Part shown: positions 19,234 to 29,119 of the stretch, one piece after another | How the letters are laid out: every line of letters begins with the position of its first letter | How positions within the stretch are numbered: position 1 is the stretch's first letter | From: Thermaerobacter sp. PB12/4term | GTDB taxonomy: Bacteria; Bacillota; Sulfobacillia; Thermaerobacterales; Thermaerobacteraceae | Length of the DNA: 64,000 nucleotides | Direction of reading: 5' to 3' | NCBI RefSeq assembly: GCF_003403315.2 | Contig: NZ_CP048407.1 | Coordinates: forward strand, 1,240,001-1,304,000 | Made by a program: the position numbers and the translations under genes | Notes under the pieces: generated by a model | What the model saw: the letters and a program-made list of their open reading frames with translations, nothing else | Database searches by the model: none | What the model was told of the DNA's origin: nothing

Positions 19234-19267
19234 GGCGGGCCTCCCGTCTTCAGGGTTCGCCCCCATT

Positions 19268-20305
19268 CTAGCCTTGCAGCGGCCCCTGCCGCAACGCACC
19301 CGCCGTGGCCGGCAGGAAGGCCGGCTGCAGCGGCGGCAGGCCGCGCAGCACGCGCAGCACGTCTTCGGCCACCGAACGGGCGATTCGCTCCTGCGCCTGG
19401 ACCGTCAGCCCTGCGATATGGGGCGTCAACACCACGTTGGGCAGTCCCCGCAGGGGATCACAGGGACCCGGTGGTTCCAGGGCCCTTACATCCAGGGCCG
19501 CCCCGGCCAGATGGCCGCTGCGCAGCAGGTCCGCCAGGGCCGCCTCGTCCACCACGCCGCCCCGGCCGGTGACCACCAGCCGGGCTCCGGGTTTGAGGGA
19601 CGCCAGCAGGGACCGGTCCAGCAGGCCACGGGTATCGGCGCGCAGCGGCAGGAGGACGACCAGGTAATCCGACCAGGCCAGCAGGTCCTCCAGGGGCCGC
19701 CAGTGGATGCCCAGGGCTTGCCATTCGGGATCCTCGGGCCCCCGTCGGGGATGAAAGGTGGCCACGGCCCCCACCAGGGGCCGGAGCAGGGGCACCAGGG
19801 CCCGGCCGATCCGGCCAAGGCCCAGGATGCCGACCCGGGTTCCGGCCAGCTCGTCCCCCAGCAGGGCCTGGCGGGCCCAGAGCCCCGAGGCTCCCATGGC
19901 CGTGGCGGCGGGCAGCCGCCGGGCCAGGGCCAGCATCTGGGCCAGGACGAACTCGGCCACGGCCCGGGCGTTGCCACCGGGGGCGTATACCACCGTCACC
20001 CCGTGGCGCGCCGCCGCCTCGCCGTCGATGTTGTCAAGTCCTGCACCCAGGCGCCCCACCACCCGCAAGCGTGGTGCGGCCTCGAGGAGCGCGTCGTCGA
20101 CCCGGAGCTGGTTGCGGACCACCAGGCCGGTGGCGTGCTGCAGCAGGCGCAGCAGGCGCGCCGGGTCGCGGGCCAGCCCGGGGTCGTAGACCACCCGGCA
20201 GCCTGCCCGCTGGAGGATCTCCACCGCCGACCCGGGACAGAACTCGGCCACCACCACCGGTCCCGCCAGGGACTCCGGCACCGGCACGCTGGCCACGGCT
20301 CTCAC
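19268..20305 (-). CDS. D-isomer-specific 2-hydroxyacid dehydrogenase, possible sulfolactate dehydrogenase
   Basis: A 345-aa NAD-dependent dehydrogenase of the SerA/SlcC superfamily. The Rossmann loop GLGRIG is at residues 162-167, and the catalytic triad is Arg248 (GRGG), Glu277 (RALEPP) and His296 (PHIAG). The family conserves 2-hydroxyacid/2-oxoacid chemistry. GTG 20305 overlaps the stop of the phosphosulfolactate synthase gene (GTGA), so the two are translationally coupled. The context makes a sulfolactate/sulfopyruvate oxidoreductase plausible, but a phosphoglycerate or other hydroxyacid substrate cannot be excluded. No ACT or ASB regulatory domain is present. Confidence 0.87.
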   Translation of the reverse strand: MRAVASVPVPESLAGPVVVAEFCPGSAVEILQRAGCRVVYDPGLARDPARLLRLLQHATGLVVRNQLRVDDALLEAAPRLRVVGRLGAGLDNIDGEAAARHGVTVVYAPGGNARAVAEFVLAQMLALARRLPAATAMGASGLWARQALLGDELAGTRVGILGLGRIGRALVPLLRPLVGAVATFHPRRGPEDPEWQALGIHWRPLEDLLAWSDYLVVLLPLRADTRGLLDRSLLASLKPGARLVVTGRGGVVDEAALADLLRSGHLAGAALDVRALEPPGPCDPLRGLPNVVLTPHIAGLTVQAQERIARSVAEDVLRVLRGLPPLQPAFLPATAGALRQGPLQG

Positions 20306-21135
20306 CCCTGGGGAAACCGGACGGAGCGCAGGTCGGGCCGCCCGAGCAGGGCGGCGCGCAGGGTGTCGCCGCGCAGGCCGTGGCGCAAGGCCTCCAGGGC
20401 CAGGACGTCCGCAGGCTGCACGTTGCCCAGGTTGACGCCGGGCCCGAAGCGCAGGATCAGGTCCTGTTGCTGGTGGACCTGCGGCGCCTCGAAGACCAGC
20501 ACGTAGGGGTCGGGCAGCCCGCGCACCAGGGCCTCCAGTTCGTCTTCATCCACCCGGCCCTGCGCATCGTAGATCACGATGCCCTTGCCCGACTCCCGTG
20601 CCTCCACGATGACCTTCTCCACCCCCGCCTCAAGGTCGTCCAGCACCTGCTGGTGCAGGCGCAGGGTGGAGACCCGATCGGCGGGATGCTTCTTGCCGAC
20701 CTCGCTCACCACCCCCAGGCCCTCCGCGAGCAAGGCGCGGATCAAGTCGCGGCGCACCTCGGGGGCGATGTCCACCGTGCCGTCGGACACCTCCACGTGG
20801 GTGAAGCCCACCTCCCGAACGGCCTCGAGAAAGGCCCGGAAGCGTCCCTGCACCAGGGCCACCTCCAGGAACGTGCCGCCCGGGTAGACGGCAATGCCGG
20901 CCGCGCGGATCCGCTCCACCTTGGCCTTGAGCACCGCCGGGGGGTAGCAGGCGGGGGTGCCGAAGGCCAGCTTCCAGTAATCGATGCAGTGCCCGGCCAC
21001 TTCGATGAGGTCCGCCGTGGCGCGGGGCCCCAGCCCTTTGTCGAGGATCATGGTCAAACCGCGCTGGCGGGGCTTGGGAGGTCGTCCCGCCAGGGGGGGC
21101 GAGACCACGCCGTTCCAGGGCGCAGGCAAGCTCAT
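20302..21135 (-). CDS. comA: Phosphosulfolactate synthase (ComA/YitD family)
   Basis: A 277-aa TIM-barrel enzyme that adds sulfite to phosphoenolpyruvate to make (R)-phosphosulfolactate, first described in methanogen coenzyme M synthesis. Bacillus has a homologue (YitD), and sulfolactate is abundant in its spores. The family pattern is clear: TMILDKGLGP at the start, CIDYWKLAFGT, YPGGTFLEVA, VEVSDGTVDI, EVGKKHP, KVIVEARESG and LGNVQPADVLALE near the end. ATG 21135 follows GGAGGAGGAAAA on the minus strand. No comB phosphatase gene is in the window. Coupled to the dehydrogenase downstream. Confidence 0.93.
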   Translation of the reverse strand: MSLPAPWNGVVSPPLAGRPPKPRQRGLTMILDKGLGPRATADLIEVAGHCIDYWKLAFGTPACYPPAVLKAKVERIRAAGIAVYPGGTFLEVALVQGRFRAFLEAVREVGFTHVEVSDGTVDIAPEVRRDLIRALLAEGLGVVSEVGKKHPADRVSTLRLHQQVLDDLEAGVEKVIVEARESGKGIVIYDAQGRVDEDELEALVRGLPDPYVLVFEAPQVHQQQDLILRFGPGVNLGNVQPADVLALEALRHGLRGDTLRAALLGRPDLRSVRFPQG

Positions 21136-21304
21136 GGGTTTTCCTCCTCCGCCGCCCGGGCCGGTGTCCCGGACGGCCACGGCCTTTGCCACGCCCATCC
21201 TATGGCGGCGCCGGCCGCGCCGTGACGCCGCCCCGGCCGTTAGAACGGGGCCGCCCCGCACACACTACTGCCGGCGGGCCCAGGGGCGGCCGGCCGGTGA
21301 ACCG

Positions 21305-22147
21305 ATGGACGTCAACCTGGGGGCACTGCTCAGCAACCTGTTCTGGTTCGTCCTGATCCTCTGGTCCCTGCTGCCCCTGCTGCGGCAACGGCGCATTGCC
21401 GACCGCCGCCTGCAGGTGATCCGCCAGCTGGAACGGGAGCGGGGCTCGCGGGTCATCACCCTGATCCACCGCCAGGAGTCCCTGAGCCTTCTCGGCATCC
21501 CCCTGACCCGGTACATCACCGTCGACGACTCGGAGCAGGTTCTGCGGGCCATCCGCTACACCCCGCCCAACATGCCCATCGACCTCATCGTTCACACGCC
21601 GGGCGGCCTGGTGCTGGCGGCCGAGCAGATCGCCGAGGCCATCCGGCGGCATCGGGGCCGGGTGACCGTGATGGTACCCCACTACGCCATGAGCGGCGGC
21701 ACCCTCATCGCCCTGGCGGCGGACGCCATCTGGATGGACGAGAACGCCGTGCTGGGTCCCGTGGACCCCCAGCTGGGCGGCTACCCCGCGGCCAGCATCC
21801 TGGCCGCCATCCGCCAGAAGGGCCCCGACAAGGTGGACGACAAGACCTTGATGCTGGGTGATCTGGCCGAAAAGGCCATCACTCAGGTCCGCCAGACCGT
21901 CCAGCGGCTGCTCCAGGACCGCCTTCCGGCCGGGGACGCGCGGCGCATCGCCGAGGCGCTGACGGAAGGCCGCTGGACCCACGACTTTCCCATCGGCTGC
22001 GACGAGCTGCGCGCGCTGGGGCTGGAGGTGCGCTGCGAGCTGCCGGACCTGGTATACCGGCTGATGGAACTCTACCCCCAGCCCGACGGGCGGCGCCCTT
22101 CGGTCCAGTTCATCCCGGTGCCCTATGCCGAGCGGCCCACGCGGTGA
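21305..22147 (+). CDS. SDH-type membrane serine protease (ClpP/crotonase fold)
   Basis: A 280-aa protein with one N-terminal membrane helix (about residues 8-25) and a serine dehydrogenase proteinase (SppA/ClpP-like) domain. Conserved elements are IDLIVHTPGGLVLAAEQIAEAI, the nucleophile Ser130 in PHYAMSGGT, and the MDENAVLGPVDPQLGG block. It is divergent from comA with a 169-base shared upstream region. ATG 21305 has only a weak ribosome site. Members are often paired with membrane quality-control genes; the substrate is unknown. It is the second ClpP-fold protease in the window after TepA. Confidence 0.88.
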   Translation: MDVNLGALLSNLFWFVLILWSLLPLLRQRRIADRRLQVIRQLERERGSRVITLIHRQESLSLLGIPLTRYITVDDSEQVLRAIRYTPPNMPIDLIVHTPGGLVLAAEQIAEAIRRHRGRVTVMVPHYAMSGGTLIALAADAIWMDENAVLGPVDPQLGGYPAASILAAIRQKGPDKVDDKTLMLGDLAEKAITQVRQTVQRLLQDRLPAGDARRIAEALTEGRWTHDFPIGCDELRALGLEVRCELPDLVYRLMELYPQPDGRRPSVQFIPVPYAERPTR

Positions 22148-22229
22148 GTCCCGCCGGGGGCCCTGCAGTAGAGGTTCGGCGCCGGAGGGCGGCTGCGAGG
22201 GGCCGATTCCAGAGAGGGGAGGCGATGGT

Positions 22230-23768
22230 GTGAACACCGAAGGACCGGAACATCACCACGGGCCGGAGCTGCACCGCGGGAGCGCAGGCCGTTCCGCCGG
22301 GCGGGGCAGGCAACCGGCCGCCGGGCCGCCTGCTCCGGCGGGCGAGTCCGGGGCTGGGAATCCCGGCCGGCCGGCGGTGGCCTTCGACCGCGGCGCGGCC
22401 GCAGGTGACGGTGGAAACGCGGAGGGCCGGGAAGCGCCGGCAGGACGCACCCCCGTCCAGTGGGACGCCGGCGGGGGCCCTGCCGGTGGCAGCCAGCATG
22501 CCGGCCCCGCCGGGGGCGGCCCGTCCGGCGGAGGTGGCCCCGCCGGCCCCCGGGGGGTGGGTCCCGGGGGCAGGCCGCCGGGTGGTGGCGGCGGTCCCTG
22601 GGGCGGTGGCGGCGGGCGCGGTGGAGGCTGGTGGGCGAGCCTGGGCGGGTGGAACGGGATCTGGGACAAGCTGCGCACGGACCGGCGCTGGCAGGTCGGC
22701 GCCGTGACGGCGGGCCTGTTCCTCCTGATCCTGGCGACCCTGCCGGGGGAGCCCGGACCCCAGGGGCAGCCGCCGCTGCGCAAGCCGGCCGGGGTGGCGC
22801 GCCCCGAGGTACTGGGATTCTTCGAGAACGGGTGGTCCCCCGTCTTCGGCGATTCCTTCCCTTCGGTGAAGAAGCGGCCCGATCTCATCGACAGCATCAG
22901 CCCCTTCTGGTACTCCATCCGTTCCGATGGGAGCCTCTGGCCCCAGGAGATTCGCCAGGAGGTCATCGATTTCGCCAGGGCGCAAGACATCTTGCTGATC
23001 CCGCTGTTCAACCTCCTGCAGAGCGGGGGCAACGAGGCCGGGTTCCTGGTCGACCCGGCGGCCCGTTCCCGGGCCGTGCAGGCCATCGTGCGCGAGGTCC
23101 AGCAGCGGGGCTATGACGGGGTCAACATCGACTTCGAGCTGCTGCCGCCCGACGCGGAGCCTTTGATGTCCGATTTCATCCGGGAGCTGGACGCGGCGCT
23201 GCCGGAGGACAAGCGGCTGGACATCGCCGCCTTCCCCAAGGTGGACGTAGATCCCTCGGTCCACGGCGGGCACAACTGGCAGGTGTTTGCCCGGCACGCG
23301 GACCAGGTGATCCTCATGGCCTACGACCGCCACTACCTGGGCAGCCAGCCGGGTCCCGTGTCGCCGGCCGGCTGGGTGGAAGCCAACATCAAGGAGATGC
23401 TCAACGCCGGGATCGCAGGGAACAAGATCCTGCTGGGCGTGGGGGCCTACGGGTACGACTGGCCGGCCGGGGCCGGTCCCGGCAACGAGGCCAGTTCCAC
23501 CCCCGTGCCCCTCTGGCAGGTCAAGCAGATCATCGACCGCCACGGCGTGCGGCCCCAGTGGGACCGGGAGAGCCAGAACCCCCACTTCACCTATACCGGT
23601 GAGGGAGGCCAAGAGCGCGAGATCTGGTACCTGGACGAGCGGGTGCTGGAGCAGCGCATCGATCTCGTGCGGAAGTACAGCCTGGGTGGCATTGCCATCT
23701 GGCGGCTGGGGTACGAGGACGACGCCTTCTGGAACGTGATCGAGAGGGCGTACGGCCCGCGCCGGTAG
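22230..23768 (+). CDS. GH18-family spore peptidoglycan hydrolase-like protein
   Basis: A 512-aa protein. The first 148 or so residues are a Gly/Pro/Ala-rich, probably disordered cytoplasmic region, followed by one membrane helix (GAVTAGLFLLILATL, about 157-171). The GH18 barrel (about 190-510) has an intact catalytic motif DGVNIDFE at residues 296-303 with Glu303. It closely resembles the GH18 domain encoded at 17800, including FWYSIR, MAYDRHY and IWRLGYEDD, so the two are paralogues. GTG 22230 follows GAGAGGGGAGG. By family it should cut N-acetylglucosaminyl bonds in spore cortex or cell wall; the cytoplasmic low-complexity tail is unusual. Confidence 0.9.
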   Translation: MNTEGPEHHHGPELHRGSAGRSAGRGRQPAAGPPAPAGESGAGNPGRPAVAFDRGAAAGDGGNAEGREAPAGRTPVQWDAGGGPAGGSQHAGPAGGGPSGGGGPAGPRGVGPGGRPPGGGGGPWGGGGGRGGGWWASLGGWNGIWDKLRTDRRWQVGAVTAGLFLLILATLPGEPGPQGQPPLRKPAGVARPEVLGFFENGWSPVFGDSFPSVKKRPDLIDSISPFWYSIRSDGSLWPQEIRQEVIDFARAQDILLIPLFNLLQSGGNEAGFLVDPAARSRAVQAIVREVQQRGYDGVNIDFELLPPDAEPLMSDFIRELDAALPEDKRLDIAAFPKVDVDPSVHGGHNWQVFARHADQVILMAYDRHYLGSQPGPVSPAGWVEANIKEMLNAGIAGNKILLGVGAYGYDWPAGAGPGNEASSTPVPLWQVKQIIDRHGVRPQWDRESQNPHFTYTGEGGQEREIWYLDERVLEQRIDLVRKYSLGGIAIWRLGYEDDAFWNVIERAYGPRR

Positions 23769-23950
23769 CGCCGTGAGGAGAATCGCTCCTTGCTGTGCCC
23801 GGCCTTGCCGTGCCCGGCGCCCGCCCGAGCCGGCCGGCCCGGCCTTCCGCCCGGCGGTACCCCAGGACGGCAGGACACCCCCGGCCCTTTCCGAAAGTAG
23901 GTATGGAATGGGCACGCCGGCGGGCCTTCGGGTCCGCCCGGCGTGTTGCG

Positions 23951-25111
23951 ATGCCCACGGGGGTGGCGCCGTTGGACTTTGAGCTGTCGGAGCAGCAGCG
24001 GCTGGTGCGGGAGATGGTCCGCGACTACGCGGCGCGGCGCATCGCGCCGGGGGCGGCGGAGCGCGACCGGACGGGGACCTTTCCGGCGGAGCAGTTCCGG
24101 GAGCTGGGTGAGCTGGGGATCCTGGGCCTGCCCTTTCCCGAAGAGGTGGGCGGCTCCGGCGGTGACACCCTTTCCTTTGCCATCGCCGTCGAGGAGATCG
24201 CCCGGGCCTGCGCCTCCACCGCCCTGACGGTGGCGGCCCACGTCTCCTTGGGCTGCACGCCCCTCTACCTGTTCGGCAGCGAGGACCAGAAGGCCCGCTG
24301 GCTCGCGCCGGCGCTGCGCGGCGAGAAGATCGCGGCCTTCGGCCTCACCGAACCGGAGGCCGGCTCCAACACGGCGGCCATCCGCACCCGGGCGCGGCAG
24401 GAAGGCGACCGGTGGGTCATCGAGGGCACCAAGATCTTCATCACCAACGGCAGCCGTGCGGATTTCGTGGTGGTGGCGGCCGTCACCGACCCCGAGGCCG
24501 GGCGCGACGGCATCAGCAACATCCTGGTGCCGCGGGAGGCGCCGGGCTGGCGGGCGGTGCGCCGGTACGAGAAGATGGGCCTGCACGCGTCCGACACGGC
24601 GGAGCTGGTCTTCGACGGTTGCCGCGTTCCCCTGGACCACCTGGTGGGGGAGCGGGGAAAGGGGCACCAGCAGTTCCTCCAAACCCTGGACGGTGGCCGC
24701 ATCGGCATCGGCGCCCTGTCGGTGGGCATCGCCCAGGCCTGCCTGGACGCCGCCCTGGAGTACGCCCGCCATCGCCGGCAGTTCGGCCGGCCCATCAGTA
24801 AGTTCCAGGCCATCCAGTTCAAGCTGGCGGACATGGCGACCCAGCTGGAAGCCGCCCGCTGGCTGGTGTACCGCGCCGCCTGGCTGCGGGACCAGGGCCG
24901 GCCCTACCGGCGGGAGGCCGCCATGGCCAAGCTGTTCGCTTCCGAACTGGCGGTGCGGGCGGCCCTGGAGGCCATTCAGATCCACGGCGGCGCCGGCTAC
25001 ACCCGGGATTTCCCCGTGGAACGGTATCTGAGGGATGCGAAGCTGATGGAGATCGGCGAGGGCACGTCCGAGGTCCAGCGCCTGGTCATCGCCCGGGAGC
25101 TGGGCTGCTAG
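23951..25111 (+). CDS. Acyl-CoA dehydrogenase
   Basis: A 386-aa FAD enzyme that introduces the alpha-beta double bond in acyl-CoA. It has the three ACAD domains, the signatures [10 protein letters not shown] and [11 protein letters not shown], and the end [18 protein letters not shown] with catalytic Glu367. Chain-length specificity cannot be read; pairing with HMG-CoA lyase suggests an isovaleryl- or short-chain substrate. The start is uncertain: ATG 23951 has no ribosome site, while TTG 23972 ([10 protein letters not shown]) has GGGGGTGG ahead and matches the family N-terminus. It is followed 89 bases later by the lyase gene. Confidence 0.92.
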   Translation: MPTGVAPLDFELSEQQRLVREMVRDYAARRIAPGAAERDRTGTFPAEQFRELGELGILGLPFPEEVGGSGGDTLSFAIAVEEIARACASTALTVAAHVSLGCTPLYLFGSEDQKARWLAPALRGEKIAAFGLTEPEAGSNTAAIRTRARQEGDRWVIEGTKIFITNGSRADFVVVAAVTDPEAGRDGISNILVPREAPGWRAVRRYEKMGLHASDTAELVFDGCRVPLDHLVGERGKGHQQFLQTLDGGRIGIGALSVGIAQACLDAALEYARHRRQFGRPISKFQAIQFKLADMATQLEAARWLVYRAAWLRDQGRPYRREAAMAKLFASELAVRAALEAIQIHGGAGYTRDFPVERYLRDAKLMEIGEGTSEVQRLVIARELGC

Positions 25112-25200
25112 GGTGGCGGTGCGGGCGGGACCCTGCCTATGGCCTTCTTCCGGCAGGGGCGCCCTGTCCAAGACACCTGTCAGGGAAGGGGAGGAACGGG

Positions 25201-26151
25201 ATGGACTGGCCGGCGCAGGTGACCGTGCGGGAGGTGGGGCCCCGGGACGGCCTGCAGGCCGAGGTCCGGACCCTGTCCACGGAGGAAAAGGTCCGCCTGA
25301 TCGATGCCCTGACGGAGGCCGGCTTCGGCCGCATCGAGGTGACGTCCTTCGTCCACCCGGGGGCCATCCCCCAGCTGGCCGACGCCGAGGCGGTGATGGC
25401 CCGCATCCGGCGCCGCCCAGGGGTGATCTACAGCGCCCTGGTGCCCAACCGGCGGGGTGCGGAGCGGGCCCTGGCCTGCGGCGTCGACGAGATCAGCCTG
25501 TTCGTCTCGGCCAGCGAGACCCACAACCGCCACAACGTCCGCCGGTCCATCGCCGAGTCCCTGGCCGGGTTCGTCCCGGTGGCGGAGCTGGCCGCCGCGG
25601 CGGGGGTGCGCCTCTCGGGCTATGTGGTGACGGCCTTCGGGTGCCCCTACGAGGGGGATGTGCCGGAAGAACAGGTGGAGCGTATCGTCGCGGCCTACCG
25701 GGATCTGGGTGCGGCCGCCGTATACCTGGGGGATACCACCGGCATGGCCAACCCGGCCCAGGTCGCAAGGCTTTGCCGCCGGTTGAAACAGCGCTTTCCC
25801 GATCTGGAGCTGGGGCTTCACTTCCACAACACCCGCGGCGCGGCGCTGGCCAATGTGGTGGCCGGGCTGCAGGCCGGCATCACCGTGTATGATGGGGCCG
25901 TTGGGGGCTTGGGAGGCTGCCCCTATGCGCCGGGGGCCACGGGCAACGTGGCCACCGAAGACCTGGTGCACATGCTGCACGAGATGGGGATCGCCACGGG
26001 GGTCGACCTGGACCGCCTGCTGGCGGCGGCCCGGCTGGCGCAGGAGCTCATGGGCCGGGAGCTGCCGGGATTTGTCCTCAAGGCCGGCAGGCGTAGCGAT
26101 CTGGTGCGCTCGGTCCAGGCGCGCCAGGCGGCCCGGGAGGCGGAGGGGTAG
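25201..26151 (+). CDS. Hydroxymethylglutaryl-CoA lyase
   Basis: A 316-aa TIM-barrel lyase that cleaves HMG-CoA to acetoacetate and acetyl-CoA, the last step of leucine catabolism. Visible are the N-terminal EVGPRDGLQ, metal-binding HFHNTRG and the signature GLGGCPYAPGATGNVATEDLV with the active-site Cys. ATG 25201 follows AAGGGGAGG (25185-25193). With the acyl-CoA dehydrogenase upstream it forms a two-gene catabolic unit, but the carboxylase and hydratase of the pathway are not in the window. Confidence 0.94.
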   Translation: MDWPAQVTVREVGPRDGLQAEVRTLSTEEKVRLIDALTEAGFGRIEVTSFVHPGAIPQLADAEAVMARIRRRPGVIYSALVPNRRGAERALACGVDEISLFVSASETHNRHNVRRSIAESLAGFVPVAELAAAAGVRLSGYVVTAFGCPYEGDVPEEQVERIVAAYRDLGAAAVYLGDTTGMANPAQVARLCRRLKQRFPDLELGLHFHNTRGAALANVVAGLQAGITVYDGAVGGLGGCPYAPGATGNVATEDLVHMLHEMGIATGVDLDRLLAAARLAQELMGRELPGFVLKAGRRSDLVRSVQARQAAREAEG

Positions 26152-26191
26152 CGGGGCGGCGCCGGCTGTCCGGGTCTCGCACGGCGTCCCC

Positions 26192-26213
26192 CCAGGGCTC
26201 CTTTGAGCCCTGG
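26192..26213. terminator. Perfect hairpin between HMG-CoA lyase and DacF genes
   Basis: CCAGGGCTC (26192-26200) pairs perfectly with GAGCCCTGG (26205-26213) around a 4-base CTTT loop. No T-run follows, so termination is likely but not certain. Confidence 0.55.
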
Positions 26214-26250
26214 AACATCGCCGCGGGTTGAAGGAGGCGAAAGGGTTCCC

Positions 26251-27528
26251 ATGGGGTTGGTTGAATCCCGGCGCGCCCGCCGGGGGCGGCGGTGGAGGGC
26301 TGCAGCTGCGGTGGTGATGCTGGCGGCGAGCCTGGCGACGGTGCTGGGAGCTGGGACGGGCCTCCCTGTCGCCGGGGCCCAGGCCGGTGCACCGCAAGGC
26401 AGCCCGCCTGCGGCCGGCGCGGGCGGTGAGGCCGGCCTCAAGATCCAGGCCCGTTCCGCCCTGCTGGTGGACGCGACCACCGGCCAGGAGCTTTTCGCCC
26501 AGAATGCGGACGAGCCCATCCCGCCGGCCAGCCTGGCCAAGATCATGACCCTGGACCTGGTCTTCCATGCCCTGGAACAGGGCCAGATCGCGCTGGATCA
26601 GGAGGTGCCCGTCAGCGAGGCCGCCTGGCGGCTGTCGGTGCAGGCGGGGCTGGGCGGGCCGTCGGCCATGTTCCTGGAGGTGGGGGAGCGGGTCCGCATC
26701 GAGGACCTGATCCGGGGCGTGGCCATCGCCTCGGGCAACGACGCCAGCACGGTGCTGGCCGAGGCGGTGGCGGGCAGCGAGGAAGCCTTCGTCCAGCGGA
26801 TGAACCAGCACGCCGCCGAGATCGGCATGAAGAACTCGGTGTTCAGCAACAGCCACGGCCTGCCCGGGGGCGAGCAGCACGTGACCGCGCGGGACATGGC
26901 CCGGCTGGCCCTGCATGTCCTGGCGGAGCACCCCGACATCCTCAAATACACCAGCATGAAGTATTTCGAATGGAAAGATTTTGATCCCCAGCCCAACTAC
27001 AACCGGCTGCTCTTCCGCGACGACCGGGTGGACGGCATCAAGACCGGCCACCTGTCGGAAGCGGGCTACCACCTGGTGGCTACGGCCCGGGAGGGTGACC
27101 GGCGCCTGGTGTCGGTGGTGATGGGAGCGGCCAGCGACGCCTTGCGGGTTGGAGAAAGCCAGCGGCTCCTGGACTACGGGTTCCAGCAGTTCACCAACAC
27201 CCGGGTGGCCTTTGGCGAGAACGGGCGGCAGGTGGTCCCCGTCTTCAAGGGTGCCCGGTCCCAGGTGACGGTGCAGCCGGCGGCGCCCCCGGTGGTGACC
27301 GTACCCAAGACCGCCGCCGGGGAGGTGCGCAGCCGGGTGGAGTTGAAGGAGCCCCTGGTGGCGCCTCTGGAGCGAGGGCAGCGGGTGGGGACCCTGACCA
27401 TCGAGGATGCAGAGGGCCGGGTGCTGCGCCAGCTGCCCCTGGTCACGGCCGACGCCGTGCCGCGGGGCGGGTTCTTCCGGGTCATGTGGGACAGCGTGCG
27501 CCTGCTCTTCCGCAACCTCTTCGGCTGA
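26251..27528 (+). CDS. dacF: D-alanyl-D-alanine carboxypeptidase (DacF/PBP5 type)
   Basis: A 425-aa low-molecular-weight penicillin-binding protein that trims peptidoglycan pentapeptides. A long signal sequence spans about residues 1-45. The active site is Ser94-Lys97 (SLAK), Ser161-Asn163 (SGN) and KTG at 264-266, followed by a PBP5-type beta-rich C-terminal domain (about 310-400) and an amphipathic membrane-binding end ([15 protein letters not shown]). ATG 26251 is preceded by AAGGAGG at a rather long 13 bases. A sporulation role is inferred from the DacF-like architecture. Confidence 0.93.
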   Translation: MGLVESRRARRGRRWRAAAAVVMLAASLATVLGAGTGLPVAGAQAGAPQGSPPAAGAGGEAGLKIQARSALLVDATTGQELFAQNADEPIPPASLAKIMTLDLVFHALEQGQIALDQEVPVSEAAWRLSVQAGLGGPSAMFLEVGERVRIEDLIRGVAIASGNDASTVLAEAVAGSEEAFVQRMNQHAAEIGMKNSVFSNSHGLPGGEQHVTARDMARLALHVLAEHPDILKYTSMKYFEWKDFDPQPNYNRLLFRDDRVDGIKTGHLSEAGYHLVATAREGDRRLVSVVMGAASDALRVGESQRLLDYGFQQFTNTRVAFGENGRQVVPVFKGARSQVTVQPAAPPVVTVPKTAAGEVRSRVELKEPLVAPLERGQRVGTLTIEDAEGRVLRQLPLVTADAVPRGGFFRVMWDSVRLLFRNLFG

Positions 27529-27605
27529 GGGCGGCGGTCCCTGCGGGGGCCGACGGGAAAGGGTGCAGGCGGCGAATGGGAGACGGTGAAGGCGGAGGGA
27601 TGGTC

Positions 27606-28898
27606 GTGAGGGTCACCGTGGCCCAGGTGGGCCGGTTTGAAGGCCAGGAGGTGGAACTGGCCGGCTGGGTGTACAACCGCCGGTCCAGCGGGCGCATCGC
27701 CTTTCTGTTGCTGCGCGACGGCACGGGCGTCATCCAGTGTGTGCTCACCCGCGACGGGGCGGGGGAGCAGGGGCTGGAGACCTTCGAGTCCCTGACCCAG
27801 GAGTCGTCCTGCCGGGTGTGGGGCGTGGTGCGGGCCGACCGGCGGGCGCCAGGAGGGTACGAGCTGGATGTGACCCGCCTGGAGCCCGTGCACGTGGCGG
27901 AAGACTATCCCATCAAGCTCAAGGAACACGGTGTCGACTTCCTCATGGATCACCGCCACCTGTGGATCCGCACGCCGCGGCAGAATGCCATCCTTCGGGT
28001 GCGGGCGGCGGTGATGCAGGCGGCGGCCGCGGTGCTGGCTGAGGAGGGGTTCGTCCGGGTCGATGCGCCCATCCTGACCCCCTCGGCGCCTGAGGGGACC
28101 ACCAACCTGTTCGAAACCGACTACTTCGGCGAGAAGGCTTACCTCTCCCAGAGCGGCCAGCTCTACATGGAGGCGGCCTGCATGGCGCTGGGCAAGGTGT
28201 ACTGCCTGGGCCCCACCTTCCGGGCCGAGCAGTCCAAGACGCGCCGCCACCTGCTGGAGTTCTGGATGCTGGAGCCGGAGGCCGCCTTCTTTACCCACGA
28301 AGACAACGTGGCGCTGCAGGAGCGGCTGGTGCGGGGGATCGTGCTGCGCGTGCTGGAAGAGTGCCCTCGGGAACTGGAGACCCTGGGCCGTGACCCCGAG
28401 ACCCTGCGCCGGGAGGTCGAGGCGCCTTTCGCCCGGATCAGCTACGACGACGCCCTGCGCATCCTGGACCAGCGGGGCCTGGCCCTGCCCTGGGGCGAGG
28501 ACTTCGGCGCCCCGCATGAGACGGCGCTCAGCGAGCACTTCGGACGGCCCGTATTCGTCGAACGGTTTCCCACCCGGGTCAAGGCCTTCTACATGGAACC
28601 CGATCCGGAGCGGCCGGAGGTGGCCCTCTGCGCCGACCTGCTGGCCCCGGAGGGCTACGGGGAGATCATCGGCGGCAGCCAGCGCATCAGCGACCTGGAC
28701 CTGTTGCTGCGCCGGATCGACGAGCACGGTTTGAACCGCCAGGCTCTGGCCTGGTACATCGACCTGCGCCGCTACGGTTCGGTTCCCCACTCCGGGTTTG
28801 GCCTGGGCATCGAGCGAACGGTGGCCTGGATCTGCGGCCTGGAGCACGTCCGCGAGGCCATTCCTTTCCCGCGCTTGCTCAACCGGCTCTATCCTTGA
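27606..28898 (+). CDS. asnS: Asparaginyl-tRNA synthetase
   Basis: A 430-aa class IIb synthetase. An OB-fold anticodon-binding domain ([26 protein letters not shown]) is followed by the class II core, with motif 2 [21 protein letters not shown] and motif 3 [15 protein letters not shown]. The C-terminal half matches AsnRS rather than AspRS, which carries a long insertion. GTG 27606 was chosen for spacing from GGCGGAGGGA and alignment to the Bacillus N-terminus; ATG 27576 and 27600 are in frame. Confidence 0.93.
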   Translation: MRVTVAQVGRFEGQEVELAGWVYNRRSSGRIAFLLLRDGTGVIQCVLTRDGAGEQGLETFESLTQESSCRVWGVVRADRRAPGGYELDVTRLEPVHVAEDYPIKLKEHGVDFLMDHRHLWIRTPRQNAILRVRAAVMQAAAAVLAEEGFVRVDAPILTPSAPEGTTNLFETDYFGEKAYLSQSGQLYMEAACMALGKVYCLGPTFRAEQSKTRRHLLEFWMLEPEAAFFTHEDNVALQERLVRGIVLRVLEECPRELETLGRDPETLRREVEAPFARISYDDALRILDQRGLALPWGEDFGAPHETALSEHFGRPVFVERFPTRVKAFYMEPDPERPEVALCADLLAPEGYGEIIGGSQRISDLDLLLRRIDEHGLNRQALAWYIDLRRYGSVPHSGFGLGIERTVAWICGLEHVREAIPFPRLLNRLYP

Positions 28899-29119
28899 CG
28901 GGGCCGGGCGGCACGGGCGGCGCAGGAGGCGGGGCGGCGGCGGGCCCCGCCGCAGGTGGCCCCCGGGACGGGCCGCCGGCCGGCCGGAGGTGCACCGGCG
29001 CGGCGGGCTCCGTCCCGGGCTCAGGGGGACCAGGCCGGCGGCTGCCGGTGCGGTGCAGCCAGGAGTTGGGGACGTTGCCAGCGGGCGGACAGCGGGCGGC
29101 AGGGCACGGGGGTGATGGA

